Source: Ardenticatenaceae bacterium
GTDB taxonomy: Bacteria; Chloroflexota; Anaerolineae; Promineifilales; Promineifilaceae
Reading direction: 5' to 3'
Assembly: GCA_011525915.1 (NCBI GenBank)
Contig: WYBM01000036.1
Location: forward strand, 1 to 60,273
DNA length: 60,273 nucleotides
Shown here: positions 46,303-58,700 of the stretch, in pieces
How positions within the stretch are numbered: position 1 is the first letter of the stretch
Layout of the letters: each line of letters starts with the position of its first letter
Made by a program: the position numbers and the translations under genes
Notes under the pieces: generated by a model
What the model was told of the DNA's origin: nothing
The model's database searches: none
Seen by the model: the letters and a program-made list of their open reading frames with translations, nothing else

Positions 46303-46739
46303 GTAACTATTGTCATTTTGCAGATGAATAACGAATATATCGTGCCAGCACGAAGACTTTGCGTTGAAGCCGGTTGGCACCCGCCATCTGATTGACCCCC
46401 AACGACAAAACAGCTTGGCTTATACATTCAATAAGCATTAGCCCGCCATCACTTCTGCCGGCTGCATCAGTCCCTGACTCTGCCCATTCGTCGTGGGCCT
46501 AGCAACCGTCGTTACCGCACAACGATGACGGCGGCCAAATTGGTCCGTTATCGTTGGTCTGTACGAGGCTTATTGCAGTTACCAGTGCCATAAAGGATAT
46601 GGTTGGACCCCTTCTGCGGCACTACTTCCTCCCCGATCTTACCCATAAAACCAGGACAAATTGGCGAATTTGCGGGACAAAATGATACCCGCTGTCGGGT
46701 ATGGTTTGCATGATACATTGGATTTAAGAGGAAATGAGC
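46303..46739. other. Gene-free junction between island and giant gene
   Basis: No credible ORF on either strand. A stretch near 46608 (ATGGTTGGACCCCTTCT) nearly repeats one inside the giant gene near 46930 (ATGGTTGGTCCCCTTCT), hinting at a partial duplication. Confidence 0.4.
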
Positions 46740-49700
46740 ATGCAAATAGAAAGCAGAATATATCACTTTGTTTCTGTCATTGTTACTGTGGCCATGTTAA
46801 TGCAAGTGCTATCCCCAGCTCTGTGGCCGGCCCAGGTTTTGCACAGTTCACCACACGGGCCCAGCCCCACGGCCGTGGCACAGGGGGCAGCTGCTCCTGA
46901 CGTGATCGAAGCTATGTTGCCGCAAGAGATGGTTGGTCCCCTTCTCGGCACCGGCTTAGAGGGAGCAGAGCCCACCATCCTCATGGATGCAAACGCCAGA
47001 CAGGTGACTCTCAATGCCCCTGCCACGGAACCGGCCGCATTCGCTGAACCCCTCTCACTGACCCGCATCCAATCCGCGTATGTCCCCGGCAGCACTGCTG
47101 CGAATACCCTCATTATTACCTTTACGGTGAGCAATAACCGGCCTCCTACCCTGTTCCCGCATTTTCCGCTGTCAGCTACCATCACGGAAACGGTGACTAT
47201 CTTGAATGACTTTGATTTCAGCGCCGATGCCAACACCGTTCGCAACGTTGTTCTGGTTGATACCCTCACCAGTGACGCGGCCCTTTTACAGGGGTCGCCC
47301 CAACCCGATCAGGCTGCGTCTGAGCTTCTCTTTAACCTGGGTGATGTGCCACCTATGAGCAGTATCACGGCTACGTTGCGACTGACCGTGCCCGCAAGTG
47401 TAGCGGACTTCACCGCGCTGGATGTGGGGGCGTCGGCCTATGGCTCGCTGCAAGGGCGCCAGGTCACGGCCGCGGCTGCCCCGGCCCTCCTGGCCCCAGA
47501 TAGCTTTGCCGACTATCTACGTTGGACGCCAGATGCCGACATATACGATACAGAGATGCTGCGACAGGCGGCCCAAGTGGGCGGTGATCCTGTTGCCCTC
47601 TTCGCTTACGTTCGCTCGCTGGGTTACGAGTCCTACCCCGGGTCCCTGCGCGGCACGCGTGGCACCCTGTGGAGCGCCGCCGGTAATTCGCTTGACCAGG
47701 CCAGCCTCCTCATCGCTATGCTGCGCGCCAACGGCGTGCCCGCCCGCTATGCCCATGGCCCTTTGAGCCTGCCTCTGGCCCAGGAACTCATTCGCTCTAT
47801 GTTCCCAGAACCAGTTGAGGTCGTCGGCCACGTTCCATCTGATGCCGCAGTTTCTGATCCGGTTAACGACCCCATCCTCCTGGCTGAAACCCAGGATCAT
47901 TGGTGGGTGCAGGCCTACATCGGCGGGCAGTGGCTGAGCCTGGACCCAACGTTTGCCACCGCGAACCCCGGTGATGTCTTTGCCACGGCCGTGGACGTTT
48001 TCGCCGAAGCGCCGGATGTACAGCGCCACAAAGTAACGCTGCGCCTGAAAGTAGAACGCTTCTCGCTGCTCAGTGCCGTCACCGGTACTGCAGAAATCAC
48101 CTACCCTCTGACGGCTACCTTCAATACGGTTGAATTGGTCGGCCGCCCGGTAACGCTCAACCATCTGGTCAACACCAGCGGCGGCGGCGCCGTCTTTACC
48201 ATTATTGAACATACCTACGTGCCCTACTTTATTGTGGGCGATTATGAGCAGGTGGTTGAAGGCGCCCCTTACCAGGATATTTTCAGCAACTTTGTCGGGA
48301 GTCTGAGTAGTGTCTTTACCACAGGCACCTGGCTGCTCATTGAGTCCACAGACCCCGCCGGAAATACGGAAAATTATGAACGGGAAATCAAGGATCTGAT
48401 TGGTGCCCCGGCCCGCCAGGGTGGTGGCGTTTTTGACCTGTCCGAAACAAGGCCGGACACGGCCGTCCCGCTTTTTGGACCAAGCGACGCGGCGCAAATC
48501 CACGTACTCTCTTATGACCAAAGAGATCCCCGCTCGGTGCAGCAGCAATGGGCCCATTTTATAGATGTCATGCCAGGAGCACTCAAAGTTTATGCGCAGT
48601 TGCCAGCCTTAGAGGGTGATGACCCGGTGAATACTGTGGATGTTGTCACTGAATCCTTTTTGGCCTTGCAGCGTTCGCAAATACATATGCTCAATTCTAT
48701 GCAAGCGATGTACAGTGTCTCGGAACAAGGCTTACATGATTTCTACAGTGACGCCTTATTATCCCGATCTTATGTGGCCACGCCCAAACTATTATTATTG
48801 TCACAATCGGTGTTATCAGACACCGTAGAAACCTCATTTGAGCTCTTGAATGTGCGCGAGCGCATCATCCCCTATCCGCAGCAGAATACGCAGGCAGCCT
48901 GGTTGACCCAAATGTTGCAAAGTGTCGGTAATAAAGCCATAGAAACCGATCTTATGCAAAAGCTTACCCCTGGCCGTAACGCTGCCGTCAGATCTGCTTT
49001 TTTGGTGATGGAAGAAGCCCGCGCCACCAATACCGAGATTGTGCTGGTGACGCAAGAAACCCTTTACCTGGTAAATTCGCTGAACATCTCAGATCAGGCA
49101 AAAGCGCGTATCACCCAGGCATTAACGGCCAATGACACATTAGCCATACAAGTCCCACGAGAGATGGTATTCCTGAACGGCAGAGACCAGATTGGTTGGG
49201 CGGAGATAGATATGGAAACCGGCTATGTGGAGTATGTGTATGAAAACGGCCGTCGTGCTTCCGAATATGGCATTATTGCCTTCCTCCAGTCTCACGCAGT
49301 CTGGTTGCAAGCACAGTCGATCGAGTTTCTCGTTGGCGCCACGTTTATATTTATTCTTTATTGGCAAACGTTTGCGCTCGCTTTTGCATCGCTGGCCAAA
49401 TCGTGCCTCTCATCCAGCCGGATCGGCATTTGTCTGAAAGACACGGTGGCCCTGGCTACGCTCGTGGCCGGATCAACCATTGTTTTATTTGCTGGATCGA
49501 TGTGTCTTACCAGTATTGCCCTGGGAGCCGGCCCTGGCTTTTGTGCCGGTCTTTTTACGGGGGTGGCTCTTGCCCTGGAGTCGGCAGCCATATTCTTAAG
49601 GCTGGTCACCCTGATAGATCCACCCTTACCCAACCTGCTCATACGGCCGTCACCACCGGACGACTCGGTAAATGTTGGTACGGCACAGCCCGTCTTCCCG

Positions 49701-52700
49701 CAAACGCACCCGGCCGGCCCCCTCACTGCGTCGCTGGCCAGTGCCCTTACTCAGATCAGCCAACAAACAGACCTGGCATGGGCTGATTCAGCCCTATTGC
49801 ACACCTTTACTTTTTCTGAGCTGAGTGCGGCGTCGGCGACCCTCTACCAAAACGGAGCTATGGTGGCGCAGGGGGCGCTACAGATTGAGTCTGCCGCCCT
49901 GGCGGAAACGGCCGTTCTGCAAGGATCTACAGTAGCCGGGTCCGCCAGCGGCCAGGGCCGTCACACGTTCTATGCGGCGGCCCTGCCCGGCCTGGGGGCG
50001 GGGACCAACTGGCTGGACTATACGGCCGTGCTCACCGCCAGCCAGCCCTATACCTTTACTCTGGCGGACGCCGACATTACCGTCAATGGCAGCGATGAGT
50101 ACAGCGGTGCCTTGTCGCTGGTGGTCGCCGGCGCCACCACTATCAATGGCCGCGGCGCCACGGCGGCCTCTACCTTTGCACCGGCCCTCACTGGTCAGCT
50201 ACAAGACGGCCGTCTGCTGATCGGCCCCGCCCAAGGCACCTTTCTCGTTGATGGGCAGCCGCTGGATGTTAGCAACGGTGTTGCCGTTGCTGGTTACACC
50301 GGCCCCATCACCCTCAGCGAAACCACTGTCGCCGCCGATCAACTTGAGTTTGGCGGTGAGGCCCACTTCTTTACCCTGCATCTGTCGGCCACTACCGTGA
50401 CCGATCCTTATACCCCCGTTACCCTGACGCCGCTCGTTGCAGCCAACTTCAGCGACACTTACACCCTGACGGCGGAAGCGCCACCTGGTTGGGATGTGGT
50501 TGTAGCCGATACCGGCCTGATTACCGCAGTGCCACCGCCGGGAGCAGCGCCGGATGATTATCTTATCCTGGTCACCATCCAATCCGTGACCTATCCAGAC
50601 CTCTTTGCCTCGGCTATCCATGCCGTCACCACCACGGCAACCAGCGGCCTGGATATGGCCGTGACAGAAGAACCACTGATCACCGTGCCCATGGGCACGG
50701 TGTTGGATGCGGAGGCATTTATACCCGGACACAACGCACATCTGGACAACGGCCGTGCCGAAGTACCCGGCGCCGCTTATAACATCATTATCAGCAATAC
50801 ATCCACCATTTCCCATCCCTTTGACATCACCGTCTCTGGCTTGCCGGCTGGCTGGCTTGTCTTAAGCGGTGCCTCCGGGCAATCCAATACCAGACTCACG
50901 CTTCCTGCCGGGGGTGTAGGCCGGGTTGGCTTCTATATCTCCCCCACCGTTACCGCCATCCTGCCTCCCGGGGTCAGTCATACGCTGGATGTCACGGTCA
51001 GCGCCGCAGATGGCTCTGGTTTAAGCGCCAATCAAACGCTTGTCTGGACCATGCCCGCCGTCGCTTTCCCCTATCTGAAATTACTGCCAACAACTATTTA
51101 TGCGCTGCCGGACAGCACAACGGCCGTAGATCTGCAAATAAGCAATGTCGGCAACAACAGTGGCGCTTTCACCATCACAAATACCGCCAGTGCCCATATT
51201 TACGGCGGCCAGACATATGTGCCTTCGCATACCTTAACGGTTACACCCGCTGTTTTCCTCTCACCCAACCTCGACAGCGGTCAGGCCAGCCAGCAGTCGT
51301 TGCTGTTAGATACCAGCGGCGCCCTCCTGGGCGAACAATACGTGCTGAGCAGCCGAAGTGCCGCCGGTGCTTACCAGCCGGCGGCATATGCCCTGGTGCA
51401 AATTGTCAGCCCTAATATGTGGCCGATCTTTGCCGCCACCAACCAGACCCGTAGCAGTTGTACGCTGGGTGAACCGGGGCTGTCGGCGGCGCTGGAAAAC
51501 CTGGCGCTGGCGTTGAGCGACCTGGAAATCGGCTGTGAGGCTGGCAGTTGCTCCCTGGCAACCCGTGATCAGGTGGTGACGGCTTTGCCAGGAGTGGTCA
51601 CTTACGCCGCTCCGGTTTCCCCTCTGCTGACGGCCGATACCACCTTGCAAACCATTGCGGCCACTATGGCAGCCCACAGCAGCGCTCCCGATCTAGAAGC
51701 AGACATTACCGCCATCAGCACGGCCGTGGCTAACCTGGCGCATGAAGTGTGCGAATTAAGCGAGCATCAACCGGATGTGCGCTTTACGCCTTACCTGGAT
51801 GCCGTCCTGCTGGGTGACACGGCCACCTTTACATTGACCGTCACCAACGAAGGCACCCTCACCAGCACCTACGCCGTCAGCGCCACCACCCCCACGGGTA
51901 TCCAGAATTTTAATACCACACTCGTGCCGGGCGAGAGCACTTACCTGCCTGTCAGCACCGCCCCGGTTGCCCTGGGCAGTTATGACGTGACGGCTGAGAT
52001 TGTCCCCACAGGGCCAGACGTAACCATGGCCATCACAAAAACGGCCGTCGCCCGGCTTAATGTTGTTGATAAGTTCGTGCAGGTCACGGCCGTTGCGGCC
52101 ACACCCACTTTTGTGGAAACGGGCACCAGTTCTACCAGCCTCAGCGTTGACGTGACCAACGTTGCCAATACGGCGCGGGCAGCCAATGCCCGTACCGCCA
52201 TTCTTGCCCCCAGCGGCGGCATCAGCTACACAAGCGATGTCCCACTAACCCTGCTCATAGGTCCGCCACAAACCTATGAACTGACATCAGTTGACACCTC
52301 TGGCTGGGAAGCGGGCTTTTACACAATTACGGTTGAGCTGCTGGATGCCCGCGGCGAGCTTATCCCCGATGGGTACGGCCTGGGCTACCTGGGCGTCGGC
52401 CAGGCATTGGCGGCCGGCCATGCCGTCTACCCGGAAGTTGTCAGCCCTGTCGGTTTCACCGTAACCACGGTCATTACCACAGAGGTGCTGGCGGCACCGG
52501 CCTTGCCGTTGGCGGCACCTGTGCTGCACCCCTGGCCAGAACGAGACGTCATCAGCGATCAGGAATCGCTGATCGTTGAGCCGCTGCCACTCGATACGGC
52601 GGGCGGTGCCCAACTGGTGGCCGGGGAGCAACCTCTGCGGCGCCAGCCAGAGACCCTTTTCCTGACGACCTGGGCTATCAGCCGCACGGAAGACAGCGAT

Positions 52701-55700
52701 GCGGCCGTCAGCTACAGCGGCAGCTGGACGGCCGTGACCAATGCCACAGCCGATCACGCCAGCAGTGGCAATTTCCACAGCTCGCAGACAACCGGCGATG
52801 TCGTCAGCTTCAGCTTCAACGGCACCTGGGTCGGTGTGGGTTTTGCCACCAATAACCAGAGCGGTTACGGCGAACTCTTTTTAGATGGCGTCAGCCAGGG
52901 GCTGGTTGACCTCTACAGCCGCAACCCGGATGTAAAGCGTGTCACCTTGTCAGGCCTGGCCGATACCAATCATGTGCTTACCGTTACCGTCACCGGCTTG
53001 CAAAATCCGTTCAGCGGCAATGACCAGGTGTACCTCGATTATTTCGATACCTGGGATGGCAGCGATATGCCCGCTGGGCAGTTTGAACAGGATGACGGCC
53101 GTGTCTGGCTCAGTGATGGTTGGGTTAGCCAGAATGACGCCAATGCCAGCGGTGGCCGCTACTATCGCAGCGGCCAAACCGCCTGGTTCCCCTTCACAAC
53201 GGACGGCATTAGCGATTCCATCACCCTGCAGGCGATGACCCATGCCAATTCAGAAAAGATGGCCCTCTACATGGATGATGGTTTCCTGGGCTATTACGAT
53301 AGTGCTGACTTCAGTGTCCATCCTCGCACCTTCACATTTGCCGGTTTGGACGCTGGCCCTCATGTTCTCACCGTGCGGGCTTACCGCGGCGTGGCCACGC
53401 TGGATACCTTCACCACACCCGCCACAGAACCGGCTACGTCACCGCCTGTCATTGGCAGCTTCCACCGCTTTGAGGAGAATGACCTGGGGGTTTTGTACAA
53501 TGGCTTCCCCTTGCCGCAGACGGCCAATACCTGGAGCAGTGGCTTAAATGACGTTGTTAGCGATCATTATTATGCCTATTCTGACAATGCTGGTGATACG
53601 GCTCAATTCACCTTTACAGGTACGGCCGTGGTGGTTGGCTTTTACGCAGAAACACGAGGTGGTTATGCTGAACTCTTCCTCGATGGCGTCAGCCAGGGGG
53701 TCATTGACACGTACCGGCGCAGCCCAACCGTGCTGCCGGTGATACTCAAGGACCTGGCCAATACCACCCATACCGTGACGATTACAGTGTTGGGTCAGGC
53801 CAACCCTTTGGCTACCAATGATCGGGCACACATCGATTACTTCGATGTCTGGGATGGCGCACCGCTGCCGGACGGCGTGTTTGAAGAGCTGGATAGCCGC
53901 GTGTACCGTAGTTACCGTTTTTCACTGCTGAGCGATCCACAGGCGAGCGGTGGTCAATACCTGCAAGATAGTATTACCAGTGCCGCCAATGTCTGGTTCC
54001 CCTTCAGTGGTGATTCCGTCACCGTACACGCCATCGCCGGCCCCCAGGGGGCCAGAACGACCCAGGTATATCTCGATGGTCAGCCGTTAACGACAATTAA
54101 TCTATACAACAGTAGTGTCATCCGCCGCACGTTTTCTTTCCAAGATTTAGGTCCAGGTTTGCACCTGCTGCATCTGGAAAGGTATCGCGGTGAGTTAGCG
54201 GTTGACGCGTTTACCACACCCGGCGTGCCACCGTTTGTGGAAACCCCTGTTGACACCGGTGTCATCCGCTATGAAGAAGACGATGCGGCGTTGCTGTATA
54301 ACGGCGTGCCCTTCAGCCAACGGCCGCAATCCTGGAGCGAAGAATCAGGCCAGTGGGTGGCCAGTGGTGGCTATAACGCTCTCTCCACAACGGCGGGGGA
54401 CACGGTGAGCCTGACCTTCGACGGCCGTTGGGCCCAGGTCGGCTTCCTGACCAATCAGTACGGTGGTCAGGCCGAAATCTTTATAGATGGCCTCAGCCAG
54501 GGCACGATTGGTCTTTACAGCGCCGCGGCAGATGTCACCAGCTTTGTCGTTGGTGACCTCATTACCGGCACCCATACCCTCTCCGTCACGGTGCTGGGGC
54601 TGCCGGACCCGCCCAGCCCGCAGAGCCGCGTTTACCTGGACTATATTGACATTTGGGATGGCCAGAGGATGCCGGATGAGATCGTCAATGCCAGCCTGGC
54701 CAGCAACAACGGCCGGGTACACCTTAGCGCATCCTTGACCATGGCCGCAAATCCCAATGCCATCAATGGTGACTTTGTCAACTATACGGCCGGTTCACCA
54801 GACGCCAATGTCTGGTATGCCTTTACCGGAGAAAGCTTCACCTATTATGGATTCAGTTTCAACAATGATAACGCCGCCGCAGATGTTTATGTGGATGGTC
54901 AGTTCCAGGAAACGGTTAGCCTGAGCTATCCTTTTGCGCAACAACCGCTGGCATTCCACTTTGATGGCCTGGAAGATGGCCCACATGTGGTCCGTATTAA
55001 CAATAATTCACTCTTCCGTGTGGATGCCTTTGCCAGTAACCAACTCGCTATCCCCTATCAGCCTCTGGCCGAATGGTGGGAAAGCGATCGCAGCGGTGGC
55101 GCCTCCATTTGGGGTGGTGTACACGTGCCGCCGGTTGTCGGTGATGTCACCGGTGATGGCGCCGTTGAAGTGGTGGTGGCCACCAGCAATATCGACAACA
55201 ACGGCGAATTGTTCCTGATGCGCGGTGATGGCCAGGATGCCGGCGGTGGCGACCCCATTATCTGGAGCGTGCCCTTCAACATCTTCAACGGTTTCGAGGA
55301 TGTCGGGGCACCGGCGATTGCCGAGCTAGACGGCCAACCCGGAGCTGAAATCATCATGTCCACTGTTGCGGGAATGTACGCTTTCCACAGTGATGGCTCC
55401 ACCTATTGGTTCACCGATACGGTAAAACCGCATGTCTTTTTTGGCACCCCGGCCATCGGCAACCTGGACCTGGATGCAGAGCCGGAAATCGTCATTAACA
55501 TGGATGAAACATTGGCTGTGTTTGAGCCAGATGGGCACATCGCCTGGACATTTAATGATGTGGATGGCCTGACCATGCCTCTGCTGGTGGACCTCACCGG
55601 GGATGGCTTGTTAGACATTTTATTCCACGACTGGAACAACACCCTCTACCTGTACGATTATAACCTGGGCAATCCGCAGTTGGTGTGGACGGCCGTGTTT

Positions 55701-58700
55701 GCCAATCATCCCCATGGTTACGGCGCGCCTGCCGTGGCCGACCTGGACGGCGACGGCACGGCCGAAGTTGCCATTGCCACGGAAACAGTGCTCTACGCCG
55801 TCAACGGCGAAGATGGTTCCGTACAGTGGTCGGCTCCTTTAGACCCAGGCCGTACCGGCGGCGTCACCATCGCCGATTTGGATGGAGACGGCAATATGGA
55901 ACTGGTCACCTCGTCGCTGTTCAACGGCGGTACCTTGTATGCCTTTGAAGCGGACGGGACGCTTAAATGGTCGGCTGCGGCCCTGGATACGTCACCCCTT
56001 AATGTATCCACCGCTGACCTGGACGGGGATGGCGCTTATGAAATATTGTGGAACGGCGTAAACCAGGGCTTTACCATCTATGACGGTAGCACCGGCACCG
56101 TACGCTTTAACGACCCCCTGGTCTTCTCCACGACGGGGTCAGACGTCCCTGTGGCCGCAGATGTAGACCTGGACGGTTACGCCGAGGTTGTCGTTCCGGC
56201 CCAGGGTGGCATTCGCGTCTATGGTTTTGATGGGGTCTGGGGACCGGCTCGCTCCGTATGGAACCAGCTTAACTACCATATCACCAATATCGAAGATGAC
56301 CTTACCGTTCCCTTCAATGAGGCCAATAGCTGGCAGACCCACAACACCTACCGTACCCAAACAGCGCCGGCCAACGTACTGCCCAGTTATCAGGTAATGT
56401 TGACGCATACCGTTGGCATTACTGGCGTCACCGTGCTGTCTGGCACATTTTCCGTGCCGCCGGGTGTGAATGCCGGCCCTGTGTACGGCTGGCAGTATGC
56501 GCAGACGGAAGCCAACCCGGTGGTGACCCGCACCTTTGCCAGCGAGTTAAGCGGTCTGCAACCGGGGGAGGCGCTCATGGTGGCGCAGGGCACGCTAGTG
56601 CACTATACGCTGCCCAGCGGTGGCAACCAGCTTCAACTGCCACCGTTGTATGTCAGTGTGCCGCACATTGTGGCGGTCTCCCCCGCCACGCAAACGGTGG
56701 GGGCGGGCGGCACGGCCGTCTACGATATCGTGCTTTCTAACCCGACGACTGCTGACGATACCTATACATTGTCGCTGGCAGGGTTGCCAGGGGCATGGCT
56801 GGCTTACCCGGCGGCTGTTTCCCTGGCAGCAGGGTCTATGGCCACCGTCTCGCTGACCGTGACTGTGCCCACCACAGCCGCGGCCGCAGAGAACCCGTTT
56901 ATTGTCAACGTCAGCAATGGCAGCGGCCACCATGACCAGGCCAGCGCCTCCCTGCTGATCATCGATGGGCTGATGGTAACGATTGACCCGCTGCGGCAAA
57001 CGGCGACATCAGGCAAGGCCGTTACCTATACTCTGACGCTGACCAACTGGGAAAGCATCGCCCGCACCTATGATTTAGCCGCTGGTGGCCTGGCGCATGT
57101 GACCCTTCCCGCCACGGTAACCGTGGCTGCTAACAGCAGCACCACACTTGCTATCCTGGCGCAGGCAGCGGGCAGCGGTCCCTATCCCTTTACGGTTAGA
57201 GCCAGCACCAATACGGCCAGTGCCAGTGATGACGCTGTGCTCAACGGTGTGGGTGATTGGGGCGTGACGGTGGCGTTGGCGCCAGAGGCGGCCGTGGCTG
57301 GCCCTGGCACGCCAGCTGACTTCACCGTCACGCTGCGCAATGTCGGCAGCCTAGCTGATGTCTACGACCTGACGGCCAGCCTGCCGCCTGGGTGGTCCTA
57401 CCGCTTTGCGGCGAACGGCGATGCGGTCAGCAGCATCGCTCTGACGCCGCATGTTTTCAACCAGGCTGAGCTGCAACTGCTGCTGACACCGGGTTTGGCG
57501 GCCGCCGCCGGCGATTATGACATCAGCGTCATGGCGCACTCACAAGGCAATCTTGCCGCCACGGCCGTGGCCACAGCTACGGTCCAGGTACTACCTGGTG
57601 GTGTGCAGGTGGCGGTATCGCCGGCAGCCCTGGCACTAGATCCCGCGGACAACGGTGTATGGCAGGTAACCATCACCAATACCGGCAGTGTTGCTGACAG
57701 CTACTGGCTGACGGCGACGGGCATCGTGGCCCTCTCCGGCCAATTTAGTACCAACCCGGTGTCTCTGTCTCCGGGCCAGGCGGCTGATGTCACCTTAACC
57801 ACAGCGGCCTTCCCCTTTGTTCTGGCTACCAGGCACCCCTTTGCCGTTGTCGCCACCTCGCAAAATGATGACCGCATTCAGAACCAGGCCAGCGCGGAAG
57901 TCACCTTCACCAGTTATGAAGCGGTAGACGTGACCTGGCTGCCACCCAGCCGCACGCTCACCAATACCTTAACGGCCAGCTTCATGCTGCTCATCACCAA
58001 CACCGGCAACATGGCTACAACCTACGATCTGTCGGTGGCCGCACCGGGGTTGAGTCTGGAGGCCGAAACAAATACCGTTTACGTTCCGCCTCACATGACG
58101 GCCGCTATTCTCGTGACGGCCGTTGCCAGCGCAGACGGCACCTACACCCTGACGGGAGCGGCCAGTAGCAGTGCTGCCAGCGATACGGACACGGCTCTCT
58201 TAATTGTGGATACGGGCGGCGGCCTGCAACCGCCTGTCGCTCATGACGATATGGCCGTGACCGGCGAAGATACGCCTGTGATCATTGCTGTGTTGGCCAA
58301 CGACACCGATCCTGACAACGATCCCTTGACGGTGAGCCAGGTCACGCAGCCAGCCAACGGCACGGCCGTGATCAACGGCGATGATACTATTACCTACACA
58401 CCAGACAATAATTTTAATGGCACGGATGCTTTCACATACACAGCCGATGATGGCTTCGGCGGTAACAGCACCGCCACTGTGTATGTAACGATCACCGCCG
58501 TTAATGATGCCCCAACGGCCGTTGATGATGCAGCCGTGACCGATGAAGGAGTCGCCGTCATCATCCCGGTGCTGGCCAATGACAGTGATGTGGATAATAA
58601 TACCCTCTTTATAGACAGCGTGACACAGGCTGTATACGGTACCGCGCTGATCAACCCGGACAACACGATCACCTACACCCCTGAGGCTGGCTTTAATGGC

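Noticed and set aside
46548..46766. 72-codon minus-strand frame upstream of the giant gene
   Set aside because: Composition is unlike a protein (Cys, His, Pro scattered), has no ribosome site and overlaps the giant gene's start.
47517..48557. 346-codon antisense frame in the transglutaminase region of the giant gene
   Set aside because: Coincidental open frame; the sense reading has recognisable domains.
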